Positions 17,632 through 26,567 of a DNA stretch of 64,000 bases are shown here, piece by piece. Origin of the DNA: Treponema vincentii F0403 (GTDB lineage: Bacteria; Spirochaetota; Spirochaetia; Treponematales; Treponemataceae); assembly GCF_000412995.1 (NCBI RefSeq), contig NZ_KE332512.1, positions 1,123,847 through 1,187,846 of the forward strand, written 5' to 3'. Each line of letters opens with the position of its first letter. The stretch's first letter is position 1. A program made the translations under genes and the position numbers. Under the pieces are notes generated by a model. The model saw only the letters and a list, made by a program, of their open reading frames with translations, was not told the DNA's origin and did not search any database.

Positions 17632-19092
17632 ATGTATATTTCAGGCCGTATTTTACCCGAAAAACTAGCTGCTCTTATAACTACCCCCTTATTTACCGGC
17701 GGCGCTTCGGCTGCCGGTGATACGTTGCTCGAAATTATTCTCCGTTCGAGTATGCAAGCAGTGGATAGTACCGCTGCTTGTCTTTTTTTGGCGGACAAAA
17801 TGCTGCAAAAAGCTCAAACGGCTGCATATATATGCGACGATACCTTTTATCGCGTTGATGCAAAAAAGGAATTACCGGCAGCAGCGGCGTGGGTATTACG
17901 GCAAAACGAACCGTTAAGAATGAATACGCCGGATGCTGAAAATGGGTTTACTTCCAACGGTATGGATGGAACTCCTTATTCGGCATCAGGATTTATTGCC
18001 GTACCGCTATCCATAGGAGATGCGTGTATCGGAGTTCTTGAAGCGGTCGGTAAACAAAATGGAGGAGATTTTTCGGAATCCGACCTTTCATTATTGGGTA
18101 TTGTTGCCGGATACGCCGCTCCGGTTTACCGTACTTCATGCGCATATCGGCTCTATGCCGATGCCGTAAAGTATGGGGAGCAAAGAAGCGGATATATATC
18201 GAAAGAAGAGCCCTTTATAGCGGCAAGTCCGGTGATGAGGGAGAAACTTGAGCTTTGTAAACAGCTGGCTTCTTCCGATATACCGGTACTAATTGTAGGT
18301 GAAAACGGAGTAGGAAAAGCATCGGTTGCAAGACAGCTGCATATTCACAGCCGCCGTGCGGCTTATCCCTTTATTCGTGTGAATTGCGCCGAACCGGCAG
18401 AGGAATTGCTTGCACACCGTTTATTCGGCGGCGAGGACGGCAGCACTGCCGGTGAGGATTGTTTTAAACAAGCCGGCGGCGGAACACTGTTCTTGGACGA
18501 AGCGGCTGTCCTTCCGCTTCATCTACAAAAGAAGCTTTTGGACAGAATTTTAGCGCTTGAACAAAGCGGCGGAAACATACGCTTAATCGCCTCGACCGCC
18601 CGTGATCTTGAGCGCTTAACCCGCGAAGGGGACTTTCTATCGGAACTGTACGGTAGGTTAAATGTCCTGCCGCTGTACATACCGCCGCTCAGGCAGCGTA
18701 AAGAAGATATTGATGCGCTTGCTCAATTTTTTTTACGTCAGACAGCGCAAGAAATAAGAAAGCCCTTCTCCGGTTTTTCGGAAGACGCCCAAGCAGCTCT
18801 GCAAAACGCGGAATGGAAAGAGAATATACGGGAACTAAAAAACAGTATAGAATACGGATGTTTAAACGGGTATCCGCCGCTCATTACCGCTGAGTGCTTA
18901 TTCCCCAACCATACCGCTGCGTTTACCGGCGAATTAGGCAGCCTCAAAAACGCAACCGATATATTTAAACGGAAATACATCAGGACGGTGCTTGAAACTA
19001 CCGGCGGCAATCAAACGGCTGCCGCTTCAATAATGGGCATTCAAAGAACATATCTTTCACGGTTGATGAAAGAATTAAACATAAAGAACTAA
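17632..19092 (+). CDS. Sigma54-activator-like AAA+ regulator with degenerate motifs
   Basis: This 486-residue protein has a GAF-like N-terminal domain (about 1-180), an AAA+ domain of the NtrC type (about 190-420) and a C-terminal Fis-type helix-turn-helix (about 445-486, GNQTAAASIMGIQRTYLSRL). Two hallmarks are altered. Walker A reads GENGVGKAS, with Ala in place of the usual Thr/Ser, and the GAFTGA loop that contacts sigma54 is replaced by GSTAGE (about 270-275). Walker B (TLFLDEA) and the YGRLNV sensor segment are kept. It may be a DNA-binding regulator that no longer activates sigma54 polymerase. The start codon is weakly supported by its upstream sequence. Confidence 0.82.
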   Translation: MYISGRILPEKLAALITTPLFTGGASAAGDTLLEIILRSSMQAVDSTAACLFLADKMLQKAQTAAYICDDTFYRVDAKKELPAAAAWVLRQNEPLRMNTPDAENGFTSNGMDGTPYSASGFIAVPLSIGDACIGVLEAVGKQNGGDFSESDLSLLGIVAGYAAPVYRTSCAYRLYADAVKYGEQRSGYISKEEPFIAASPVMREKLELCKQLASSDIPVLIVGENGVGKASVARQLHIHSRRAAYPFIRVNCAEPAEELLAHRLFGGEDGSTAGEDCFKQAGGGTLFLDEAAVLPLHLQKKLLDRILALEQSGGNIRLIASTARDLERLTREGDFLSELYGRLNVLPLYIPPLRQRKEDIDALAQFFLRQTAQEIRKPFSGFSEDAQAALQNAEWKENIRELKNSIEYGCLNGYPPLITAECLFPNHTAAFTGELGSLKNATDIFKRKYIRTVLETTGGNQTAAASIMGIQRTYLSRLMKELNIKN

Positions 19093-19104
19093 CGGGAGAC
19101 ATAT

Positions 19105-19776
19105 ATGGCAGACAAAAATGAACAGACACTTTCTTTTTCCGAACGCTGCGGGGAATTTTTAACGAGGCATCGGAAACCGATTATTATTATACTGGGAGCG
19201 GTTTGTGTCGTTGTTGCTATCGCTTTGGCTGCATCTGCGGTTACTGCACACGGAGCAAAAAATGCATCCACGGAAACGGAAACGATTATCTCCGAATGGA
19301 CCGATTTACGGAGTAAAAATAGCGAAGATATGATGGCACAGGAAGATGCGCTCGTCGAAAAACTTGAAAAGCAAGCTGCATCAAACGGCCGTACTTATTC
19401 CGGATTCCGGGCATATACAACTCTTGGGGAAATCTACGTACTCCGCAAAGATTGGGAAAAAGCCCTTACCGCTTACCAAAAAGCAGGAGAAGCGCTGCCT
19501 AAAGCGTATACCGCCGGTATTGCTTACTTTAATGCGGCTGCCTGCGCCGATGAATTACAGCAACACGAAAAAGCATTGGAACTCTACACGTTATCGGCAG
19601 CCTCCGATGATTTTCCGCTAAAACCTCGGGCACTGTTTAATATCGGCCGGCTTGAGGAAAGTCTTTCCCATTCGGATAAGGCGGTCGAAGCATATACCAA
19701 GCTTACCGAATTATACCCCGACAACGATTGGGCACTGCTTGCAAAGTCGCGGATTATCGCGCTTTCCATTCAATAA
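19105..19776 (+). CDS. Membrane-anchored TPR protein
   Basis: This 223-residue protein has a cytoplasmic N-terminus, one membrane helix (about 30-52, IIIILGAVCVVVAIALAAS) and a C-terminal region with tetratricopeptide repeats (TLGEIYVLRKDWEKALTAYQKA, ALFNIGRLEESLSHSDKAVEAY). The layout resembles YfgM/BamD-like scaffold proteins of the cell envelope. GGGAGA lies 6 nt before the ATG. It follows the AAA+ regulator by 12 nt and probably shares its transcript. The partner proteins are unknown. Confidence 0.8.
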   Translation: MADKNEQTLSFSERCGEFLTRHRKPIIIILGAVCVVVAIALAASAVTAHGAKNASTETETIISEWTDLRSKNSEDMMAQEDALVEKLEKQAASNGRTYSGFRAYTTLGEIYVLRKDWEKALTAYQKAGEALPKAYTAGIAYFNAAACADELQQHEKALELYTLSAASDDFPLKPRALFNIGRLEESLSHSDKAVEAYTKLTELYPDNDWALLAKSRIIALSIQ

Positions 19777-19798
19777 CGGTGCAAGCATACTATGAGGG

Positions 19799-20527
19799 AT
19801 GATGCAGCCGGTGCAGCTTGACTATAAGAGATATATCTTCCTTCTCTGCGTTCTCGGTAGTATGCTTCTTACCTCCTGCGGCATCCAAAGCTTTATCTAC
19901 CTTGAGAAGCCGCAGCGTTCAGGGCACGACCCCAGTAATATTACAGACTTAAGTGCCCGTTACTGCCAATTCGCTACCGCCGATACGCAAAATCTCGCCG
20001 CAGTAGGTGATTATTTCCGGGGAACCGAAATTTACTACCGTATCTATGAACGGAAGAATGACTGCGAAAACGATAGGAGTCAAATTAATCAATATAATGA
20101 TGACAATCCGTTCTCGGCAGTGCAGTACTTGGAAACAACTAAAAGATACTATCGCTTAGAGACAACTACAATCTCTACACGTCCGTTAATCGGCAGGCAG
20201 TCTTCCAGCGTTACCGTTCGCTTCCGATTGCAGGATTATGGTACACCCGTTACGGATCCGGTACAACTCAGAGTAGCAGGAAGTCCGCAAGGTATACCCC
20301 TCAGAGACAGCAGAATTCCTAATACCACTAATACCAAACGAAACTTTGATAGGAATGATATTGCCGTAGGCGATGCAGATGTACAGCAAGCATCCGTATC
20401 AGGGGGGGCAGAAGAATACTGGTGCGTAAACTTTTATGCCGTCAGCTATGGATACACTGACACTTTTACTACACTCTACAGCGCCCTCGAATACCTTGGA
20501 TACATTTTTATCGAGAAAAATCCGTAA
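19799..20527 (+). CDS. Putative lipoprotein, unknown function
   Basis: This 242-residue protein begins with a short basic segment, a hydrophobic stretch and a lipobox-like LLTSC (about residues 23-27), consistent with export and lipid attachment. The mature part is polar, rich in Tyr, Arg and Asn, with no recognised domain. It follows the TPR protein by 22 nt, so the two may form an envelope pair. Two ATG codons occur in tandem at the start. No function is proposed. Confidence 0.72.
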   Translation: MMQPVQLDYKRYIFLLCVLGSMLLTSCGIQSFIYLEKPQRSGHDPSNITDLSARYCQFATADTQNLAAVGDYFRGTEIYYRIYERKNDCENDRSQINQYNDDNPFSAVQYLETTKRYYRLETTTISTRPLIGRQSSSVTVRFRLQDYGTPVTDPVQLRVAGSPQGIPLRDSRIPNTTNTKRNFDRNDIAVGDADVQQASVSGGAEEYWCVNFYAVSYGYTDTFTTLYSALEYLGYIFIEKNP

Positions 20528-20580
20528 AACACTTAACAATAAATCCTAGTTTAACGATAAATAAAGTATAAGGAATAATT

Positions 20581-22671
20581 ATGCTTAAAAGATTTCCCCT
20601 CAAAGCCCGTTTATCGGTAAGCTTCGGTTTACTGTTTGCCGTTTCAATGACAATTATCAATGTCATTTCTATTCGTACTTCTCGCCTTGCACTTGAACAG
20701 CAAGCAGCCTCCCATCTGATAACGCTTGCGGAGAATCAAGCAACAATATTTGAGCAAACATATATTGAAAAATTTAGAACACAAATGGAAACCCTATCAC
20801 GGGAATCGATCATTTCACATCAAGACATCCCGTTATCCTCGAAAATAGAAGTTTTAAAGGATGAGGTAGAACTGGCCAAAAAAGACGGATGTTTACGGAT
20901 GTTGATAACCGATACCCAAGGGAATGCTTACAGAACCGACGGGACGACGGCAGACGCTAGAGAATTTGAATGGTTTAAAAAAAGTTTGCAGGGTGAATTT
21001 TTTTTAAGCACTCCATATCCTTCGAATAAAGACGGCTCCCTCGTCTGCACAATAGCGGCTCCTATCTACGGAAAAGACAAAACAATTATCGGAACAATCG
21101 CAACCGTGTATGACGGGCTCAAAATATACGAAACAATACGGAACATCAAAATAGGAGAGACGGGCGAAGTCTATATCCTTGATCAAAACGGCGTTACGAT
21201 TGCCGACAGTAATGTTGCGCTGATTTATTCGCAAGAAAATTCGTATATCAAATCTCAATCCGATAAAAGTCTTGAAAGCGTAGGTCTTTTTGAACATAAA
21301 GCAGTTCAATCGGCATCTTCCGGATCCGGTTCATACAAATATGAAGGAGCAATAAAAGACGCCGCATACGCAAAGATCCCGACAACGGGCTGGACACTTA
21401 TTACAACCGATTATCGGCAAAAATACATGGTTGCAGTTAGACTAATTATCATCATCGATACGGTGCTCGTAATCTTAGTTGTATGTATTATTTTTGCTGT
21501 CTCATCAGGACTTTCCCGTGCGCTCCAAAAAACGGCAGACGCTCTTAAAGAGATAGCGCAGGGAACAGGCGACTTAACGGTTGCTCTTCCGGTAAAGGGA
21601 AAGGATGAACTGACCGATATAGCGCGGTATTTTAACGAGACTATAGGAAAGATAGCGGGAGCAATCCGTTCGATAGAAGCAAACACCGCCGATATGGAAG
21701 TAACCAGCGTTAATCTCGCCGATAATATGCTGGAAACGGCAAGTGCAATACGGCAGATTACGGCAACTACCGAAACCGTAAAAGAAAAAATGATCAATCA
21801 AGCGGCGAGTGTTACCGAAACGGCGGCAACCGTTGAAGAGATTATCAGAACAATAAAACAGTTGAATAGCAACATCGAAATGCAAGCCGGCAGCGTCGCT
21901 CAATCTTCGTCTTCGATAGAGCAAATGGTTGCAAACATCGCTTCGATCGGCCAAACCCTCGGAAAAACCGACCAAATTATTAAAAATTTTGTTTCCGCCA
22001 CCGGAGACGGAAAAGCGACGTTGGTAACTTCAAATACCGTAACGCAAAAGATTGCCGAAGAATCCGGCTCTTTGATGGAAGCTTCAAATGTCATTCAGCA
22101 CATTGCAAGCCAAACAAACTTGCTTGCCATGAACGCAGCCATCGAAGCGGCGCATGCCGGCGAAGCAGGAAAAGGTTTTGCCGTCGTTGCCGATGAAATC
22201 CGTAAGCTGTCGGAAGACTCCGCAATACAAGGAAAAACAATTACCGCAACGCTTAAATCTTTAACCGCAGAAATCGAAACGTTATCGGCATCATCTAAAA
22301 TCGTAGAGGGAAAATTCAATTTAATTTTCGAACTTGCGGAACAAATAAAATCGATGAGCGACCTTTTAACTGCAGCAATGAAAGAACAGGAAAACGGCAG
22401 CAAGGAAATTCTATCGGCAATTAAAAATATTAATATCGTAACAACCGAAGTACAGGCCGGCTCCGAAGAGATGCTGAAAGGCGGAGAAGGTGCAGCGCAA
22501 GAAATGCATACACTTGACGACTTAACGCGCACCATCACCGATAGTATGAACGAAATGGCCTCAGGCGCAATACAGATTAACAATGCCGTACAGGAAGTCA
22601 ATGCAATGACGCAGAAAAACCGGCAAAGTATAGAAAAGCTTGCAGCCGAAGTAGGAAAATTTAAAGTATAA
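20581..22671 (+). CDS. Methyl-accepting chemotaxis protein (dCache-HAMP-MCP)
   Basis: This 696-residue transducer has a first membrane helix (about 11-28), a periplasmic double-Cache sensor (about 35-280), a second helix (about 285-308), a HAMP domain and a long coiled-coil signalling domain. The hairpin tip [26 protein letters not shown] is given here as two parts: [15 protein letters not shown], then [19 protein letters not shown]. It should signal through CheW and CheA. dCache domains often bind amino acids or other small ligands; the ligand here is unknown. AAGGA lies about 8 nt before the ATG. It converges on the soluble receptor gene with only 3 nt between stops. Confidence 0.93.
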   Translation: MLKRFPLKARLSVSFGLLFAVSMTIINVISIRTSRLALEQQAASHLITLAENQATIFEQTYIEKFRTQMETLSRESIISHQDIPLSSKIEVLKDEVELAKKDGCLRMLITDTQGNAYRTDGTTADAREFEWFKKSLQGEFFLSTPYPSNKDGSLVCTIAAPIYGKDKTIIGTIATVYDGLKIYETIRNIKIGETGEVYILDQNGVTIADSNVALIYSQENSYIKSQSDKSLESVGLFEHKAVQSASSGSGSYKYEGAIKDAAYAKIPTTGWTLITTDYRQKYMVAVRLIIIIDTVLVILVVCIIFAVSSGLSRALQKTADALKEIAQGTGDLTVALPVKGKDELTDIARYFNETIGKIAGAIRSIEANTADMEVTSVNLADNMLETASAIRQITATTETVKEKMINQAASVTETAATVEEIIRTIKQLNSNIEMQAGSVAQSSSSIEQMVANIASIGQTLGKTDQIIKNFVSATGDGKATLVTSNTVTQKIAEESGSLMEASNVIQHIASQTNLLAMNAAIEAAHAGEAGKGFAVVADEIRKLSEDSAIQGKTITATLKSLTAEIETLSASSKIVEGKFNLIFELAEQIKSMSDLLTAAMKEQENGSKEILSAIKNINIVTTEVQAGSEEMLKGGEGAAQEMHTLDDLTRTITDSMNEMASGAIQINNAVQEVNAMTQKNRQSIEKLAAEVGKFKV

Positions 22672-22674
22672 GTT

Positions 22675-23535
22675 TTATTCTTTCTTCTGAAGTAATGTCC
22701 CTAAATGTCTGTGGCTTGTCTGTACCACTTCCAAGATAGCGCTTGTTTCTTTTAAGAAGGTTTCGATATCTTTTAAAGAGGCAAATCCTTCATGGATTGT
22801 AGTATCCTGCTCTTTAATTGAAGACGTTACTTCCGTCAGTGCGAGCCCTGCATCATTTAAAACGACAGAGTCCTTATCAAAAGCGGTAAGTACACCGTTA
22901 AACGATTGTTGAAACTTTGAAAATAGCGAAATAAAAAGAGACATATTTTCGCTGATATCGTTTACCGATGCCTGTAATTCTGCGAGCTTTGCTTCTATCG
23001 TTTTTGCAAAAGTTCCTGTTTTGGTAGAAAGAGTCCGTACCTCATTTGCAATAATCCTAAAACTGTCCCCCGCCTTTCCTGCACGGGCAGCTTCGATGGA
23101 GGCATTGATCGCAAGGATGCCTGTTTTTATCGATACTTCTTGTATATCCCCAAGCATCGATTTAACTTCCCCCGTACGTTCTTTTAAAAGCTGAAAAGAC
23201 GAGGCGGTATTTTGCGCATTTAAAGCCGCAGCATCGATCTCCTCTACCCGATGATGAATATCCGTTTGCAGCTGTTTTCTACTTAACAGTGTTTGCTCCA
23301 ACATATCGTCCACACGGTCGATATTGGATGCGGAAGAACTACTCTCCTTTTCGATTTGTTCAAAAGCCGAAATGATAGTTTCAAACCGCTTTTCCAGTTG
23401 TTCCATCGAGCTATTGATAATTTGAAACGAATGTCGCGTTACAAAGTCTAATACAACGCCTTTATTGTATTTAACTACAATTTTATCTACTAAATCGGAA
23501 AAATTCTGCAGAGCTGTCTGTTCATCTATTTCCAT
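22675..23535 (-). CDS. Soluble chemoreceptor-like protein, ODP partner
   Basis: This protein of about 286 residues has no membrane helix. Its middle carries an MCP signalling tip (about 125-170: KTGILAINASIEAARAGKAG, then FRIIANEVRTLS), flanked by coiled coil on both sides, so it is a short cytoplasmic receptor. It follows the ODP gene by 13 nt in the same direction. In T. denticola an ODP-type di-iron protein is encoded with a cytoplasmic chemoreceptor and feeds oxygen/iron signals to CheA; this pair has the same layout. The ATG at 23535 is preferred over a GTG two codons earlier because AGG sits 6 nt upstream. Confidence 0.88.
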   Translation of the reverse strand: MEIDEQTALQNFSDLVDKIVVKYNKGVVLDFVTRHSFQIINSSMEQLEKRFETIISAFEQIEKESSSSASNIDRVDDMLEQTLLSRKQLQTDIHHRVEEIDAAALNAQNTASSFQLLKERTGEVKSMLGDIQEVSIKTGILAINASIEAARAGKAGDSFRIIANEVRTLSTKTGTFAKTIEAKLAELQASVNDISENMSLFISLFSKFQQSFNGVLTAFDKDSVVLNDAGLALTEVTSSIKEQDTTIHEGFASLKDIETFLKETSAILEVVQTSHRHLGTLLQKKE

Positions 23536-23548
23536 ATACACCTATTTC

Positions 23549-24322
23549 CTAAAATAACCTATCCAGATAATCGATCCCGCATTGCAAATGGGAAAGCCAA
23601 TTTAAGAAAAGTTCGACTTTATCGTCGGTATAAATAGCTCCGTGCTGCGGCGCAATAATTACCGGATTTAATAGCCGTACCGCATCAACCCATCGTTTGA
23701 CAATTTTGTTAGCAGCCATATATCTGACATGAAACGGTTCGATCAATGGAATATGTTTTTGGAAATCGTCGATAAAAAGCGTTTCATCTTCTTCTTTTTC
23801 AAAAACGGCGGCACCGATATCACCGCTAAATAAAATACGGGAACGTTCATCAAAAAGCGAAAACTGCCCCGGCGAATGCATAAAATGGGAAGGCACATAG
23901 CGCATCTTGCTGCCGGAAGGCAAAGAGACGCTCATACCCTTATCAGGAATGCCGGTCATACGCGAAACATCCACGATACCGAAGTGGGGCATAAATCGAA
24001 GCCAGAGAGAAGAAATATAAATTTGAGCCTGCGTAATACCGAGCCATAGCGCAATTCCCGAAGAGACATCCGGATCCTGATGCGAAAAAAAGATAATATC
24101 GATTTTGTCTACCGAAATAAACCTGCTTACAGCAGTTACTACCTGTGAAAAAAGATGTACTCCGCCCGGATCAAGTAAAATGCCGCGGCCGTTATCGATA
24201 ATCAGATACTGCATGGTCTGTACGGCTCCTTTCCGATATTTTGTTTCGCCGCCCAGCCAGATAAACTTGTGATTCTCATCCTCGTAAAGAATCTTTCCGT
24301 GTACTTTTGCATCAAGTGTCAT
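23549..24322 (-). CDS. ODP-type di-iron oxygen/iron sensor (metallo-beta-lactamase fold)
   Basis: This 257-residue protein has the beta-lactamase fold of flavodiiron proteins but no flavodoxin domain. Metal-ligand positions match that family: H81-x-D83-x-D85, H149, D168 (18 residues between), and H227. The His that follows the third ligand in classic enzymes is Val86 here. Such stand-alone proteins act as oxygen-binding sensors in Treponema rather than as oxidases. The start at 24322 is chosen because a promoter lies at 24365-24393 and GAGG precedes the ATG; a longer frame to 24433 would run through that promoter. It is first of a two-gene operon with the soluble chemoreceptor. Confidence 0.88.
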   Translation of the reverse strand: MTLDAKVHGKILYEDENHKFIWLGGETKYRKGAVQTMQYLIIDNGRGILLDPGGVHLFSQVVTAVSRFISVDKIDIIFFSHQDPDVSSGIALWLGITQAQIYISSLWLRFMPHFGIVDVSRMTGIPDKGMSVSLPSGSKMRYVPSHFMHSPGQFSLFDERSRILFSGDIGAAVFEKEEDETLFIDDFQKHIPLIEPFHVRYMAANKIVKRWVDAVRLLNPVIIAPQHGAIYTDDKVELFLNWLSHLQCGIDYLDRLF

Positions 24323-24364
24323 TATTACTCTATTACCTCGTATTAAGAAAGTGCATTCACCAGC

Positions 24365-24393
24365 AGTATACCGATAAAACTTTATAACGACAA
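24365..24393 (-). promoter_or_regulatory. Promoter of the ODP-chemoreceptor operon
   Basis: On the minus strand TTGTCG (24393-24388) and TATACT (24370-24365) are separated by 17 nt. The leader would be about 36 nt. Confidence 0.55.
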
Positions 24394-24452
24394 GCACGGA
24401 ATATAAGTTTTGGAGACAGGCTTTTAATGGCAACCGCCTCAGATAATTTGTA

Positions 24453-24488
24453 GGGCATCTCTAAAAACTGAAGTTTTTAGAGATGCCC
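24453..24488. repeat. Perfect 17-bp hairpin, CTCTAAAAA/TTTTTAGAG family
   Basis: GGGCATCTCTAAAAACT (24453-24469) and its exact complement AGTTTTTAGAGATGCCC (24472-24488) flank a 2-nt loop. Related hairpins or half-copies lie at 24718, 46088, 51178 and 54453. It stands between the divergent ODP operon and tRNA-Arg. It could be a bidirectional terminator, but no extra T-run follows the stem. Confidence 0.7.
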
Positions 24489-24539
24489 TGTAGTATCTGC
24501 TGTTTCGATATGTTTTTCCCTTCTTCTAAAATAGAGGGC

Positions 24540-24568
24540 TTGTAAAAAGCCTATTTTTTTTCTATACT
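24540..24568 (+). promoter_or_regulatory. Promoter of tRNA-Arg
   Basis: TTGTAA (24540-24545), 17-nt spacer, TATACT (24563-24568). The tRNA begins about 57 nt after the expected start site. Confidence 0.5.
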
Positions 24569-24630
24569 CTATAAAATAGAAGCTGTTTAAGAAGCATAGC
24601 TGATATGCCGATATAAGCAGCGTCATCCAT

Positions 24631-24704
24631 GATCCGTTAGCTCAGGTGGATAGAGCGGTTGCCTCCTAAGCAGCAGGTCGCACGTTCGAATCGTGTACGG
24701 GTCA
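24631..24704 (+). tRNA. tRNA-Arg (CCT)
   Basis: A cloverleaf forms: acceptor GATCCGT/ACGGGTC (one G-T pair), D arm GCTC/GAGC, anticodon stem GTTGC/GCAGC around loop CTCCTAA (anticodon CCT, reading AGG), T arm with TTCGAAT, discriminator A. CCA is not encoded. Confidence 0.93.
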
Positions 24705-24717
24705 TCTTTACAGCAAG

Positions 24718-24743
24718 CCTCTAAAAATTGCAAGTTTTAGAGG
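24718..24743 (+). terminator. Hairpin after tRNA-Arg
   Basis: CCTCTAAAA (24718-24726) pairs with TTTTAGAGG (24735-24743). It belongs to the same family as 24453-24488 and sits between the tRNA and the small membrane protein gene. Confidence 0.5.
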
Positions 24744-24761
24744 TGAAAACAGGAGGTTGCT

Positions 24762-25010
24762 ATGATAGCGCTTATTATCGGGGCTGCTATGATTCTCTTT
24801 ACGGTTTTTGCAGCGCTCCCGCCGGAGACAGCCGGTATAGGACTTGGCTGGGGAAAAGACATTTTGCTCTTCCTACGCGGCGGTTTACCCATTTTTACAG
24901 CCTTTGTCGGACTTATTTCCGTGTTTATCGGCATTGCCGACATTAAAGACAAACAAGACGCTAAAAAAGAAGAAGCTGCAATGAAAGCAGGTGAAAATAA
25001 AGCCGAATAA
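24762..25010 (+). CDS. Small membrane protein, unknown function
   Basis: This 82-residue protein has two hydrophobic segments (about 1-18 and 40-60) and a charged C-terminal tail rich in Lys, Glu and Ala (KDKQDAKKEEAAMKAGENKAE region). AGGAGG lies 5 nt before the ATG, a strong ribosome site that supports expression. It stands alone between tRNA-Arg and rplM. I do not recognise a family. Confidence 0.7.
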   Translation: MIALIIGAAMILFTVFAALPPETAGIGLGWGKDILLFLRGGLPIFTAFVGLISVFIGIADIKDKQDAKKEEAAMKAGENKAE

Positions 25011-25021
25011 AACCCTGCGGG

Positions 25022-25051
25022 TTGACTGTATAGGCATTTTTCTGATATAGT
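25022..25051 (+). promoter_or_regulatory. Promoter of rplM-rpsI
   Basis: TTGACT (25022-25027), an 18-nt spacer and TATAGT (25046-25051) preceded by TG (extended -10). The leader to rplM is about 40 nt. Confidence 0.6.
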
Positions 25052-25098
25052 ATTTTACCCACATTATCTGCAATAAAAATATATAAGGTACACAAAAG

Positions 25099-25527
25099 AT
25101 GAAGACAATTTTTTATAACGAGCGTGAAATACCGCGAAGCTGGTATGTTATTGACGCTGCAGGAAAGCCGCTCGGAAGAGTCGCTGCAAAAGTTGCGGCA
25201 ATGGCTCGCGGGAAGCACAAGGCTTCCTACGCCCCTCATCAGGAATCGGGCGATTATATTATCGTTATCAATGCCGATAAGATTGCCGTTACGGGAAATA
25301 AAGGCAAAGATAAGATGTATCATCACCATACAGGTTTTCCCGGAGGTCTTAAATCCGTTAATTTTAATACTCTTATCGGGAAAAAACCGGCCGAACCGCT
25401 GTATATCGCGGTAAAAGGTATGCTGCCTAAGGGCTCACTCGGACGTAAACTGCTTAAAAATGTAAAAATTTATGCAGGCAGTGAACATCCGCATGCGGCG
25501 CAAAATCCTGTTGCAGTAGCGTTATAA
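25099..25527 (+). CDS. rplM: Ribosomal protein L13
   Basis: This 142-residue protein matches L13: WYVIDAAGKPLGRVAAKVA at the start, the GDYIIVINADKI segment, YHHHTGFPGG and MLPKGSLGRKLLKNVKIYAG. L13 binds 23S rRNA early in 50S assembly. It is followed by rpsI, the almost universal pairing. Confidence 0.97.
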   Translation: MKTIFYNEREIPRSWYVIDAAGKPLGRVAAKVAAMARGKHKASYAPHQESGDYIIVINADKIAVTGNKGKDKMYHHHTGFPGGLKSVNFNTLIGKKPAEPLYIAVKGMLPKGSLGRKLLKNVKIYAGSEHPHAAQNPVAVAL

Positions 25528-25544
25528 TTTTAGGAGAAATGGTT

Positions 25545-25934
25545 GTGAAAAATATCGGAATAGGAACAGGACGAAGAAAGACCTCGGTGGCACGGGTATA
25601 TATCCGCGAAGGCAAAGGGGCAGTAACCGTCAATAATAAAAGTATGGACGAGTATTTTGCGACTCCCGAACAAGTTCAAATGGCAAAACGGCCGTTGTTT
25701 GTTACTGCAAGCGACACCCGCTACGATATTATAATTACCGTATACGGCGGCGGCTTAAACGGACAGGCAGGAGCTTGCTCACACGGTATCGCCCGTGCAC
25801 TTGCGCAGGTAGATGCATCTAACCACAGCTCGCTTAAAGCAAACGGCTTATTAACCCGCGATTCAAGAATGGTTGAACGTAAAAAATATGGCCAACGCGG
25901 CGCCCGCCGACGCTTCCAGTTCAGCAAGCGTTAA
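25545..25934 (+). CDS. rpsI: Ribosomal protein S9
   Basis: This protein matches S9: GTGRRKTSVARVYIREGKG, an internal VYGGGLNGQAGA segment and the C-terminal RRARFQFSKR-like tail (here GARRRFQFSKR) that reaches the P site of the 30S subunit. AGGAG (25532-25536) is 8 nt before the GTG at 25545 but only 2 nt before the ATG at 25539, so GTG is the likely start (129 residues). The 3' end overlaps the recX frame. Confidence 0.95.
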   Translation: MKNIGIGTGRRKTSVARVYIREGKGAVTVNNKSMDEYFATPEQVQMAKRPLFVTASDTRYDIIITVYGGGLNGQAGACSHGIARALAQVDASNHSSLKANGLLTRDSRMVERKKYGQRGARRRFQFSKR

Positions 25935-26550
25935 TCCTACTATTATTGCTGCGGAACATACATCTCCGGATACCGTCAAAATGGTATTGGCCGGGGATGT
26001 ATCTATCGTAAGTCGGCTCTGTTACTTCGATGAGCCGCTTGCGGTGGATATTCTTCCGCTACCTCTTACAGAATCCCAAACAGAAGATCTCTATCAGGCA
26101 GGCCGGCGTTTCTTAGCTGAAAAGCAAGCTGCCGCTTATCTAAACCGTGCGGAACATTCCGCATATCAACTGACTGTCAAACTGCAGAAAAAAGGCTACG
26201 TGAAAAACGAGTATCAGCCGGCATTGGATTATTTATCAGCCGGAGGCGTGCTTGACGATTCCCGCTTTGCCGCGGCGTATTTACATACACGAAGCCTCTC
26301 AAAAAAAGAAGGGTATACCCGCCTTTTTTCCGAGCTGCGTAAACGCGGGATTGCTGCAGATACGGCAAAGCAGGCGTTGAGTAATTTTTTTTCAGAAGTT
26401 GATGAAGCGGATATATGCGAAGGGGCTGCCCGCAGTCTTATCCGCAAAGGCTACACCGAACAAAAACTTTATAGCGCACTTCAACGCAAGGGGTTCCCTT
26501 TTGCGATGATCAAGCGTTGTATCATGCGTATTTCTTCCGCCGCATCATAA
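25888..26550 (+). CDS. recX: Regulatory protein RecX
   Basis: The C-terminal two thirds match RecX, which binds RecA filaments and limits their activity: AEKQAAAYLNRAEHSAYQL, KGYVKNEYQPALDYL, LDDSRFAAAYLHTR and the repeated RKGYTEQKLYSALQRKGF helical units. The N-terminal 60-80 residues are variable. The start is uncertain: an ATG at 25888 lies inside rpsI, a TTG is at 25873 and a later ATG at 25981; none has a clear ribosome site, so translation may be coupled to rpsI. Placement right after rpsI also occurs in T. pallidum, from memory of that genome. Confidence 0.85.
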   Translation: MANAAPADASSSASVNPTIIAAEHTSPDTVKMVLAGDVSIVSRLCYFDEPLAVDILPLPLTESQTEDLYQAGRRFLAEKQAAAYLNRAEHSAYQLTVKLQKKGYVKNEYQPALDYLSAGGVLDDSRFAAAYLHTRSLSKKEGYTRLFSELRKRGIAADTAKQALSNFFSEVDEADICEGAARSLIRKGYTEQKLYSALQRKGFPFAMIKRCIMRISSAAS

Positions 26551-26567
26551 AACTTTAGGGAGTGTCT

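Noticed and set aside
24323-24433. N-terminal extension of the ODP-type protein
   Set aside because: It overlaps the promoter at 24365-24393 and is not part of the fold.
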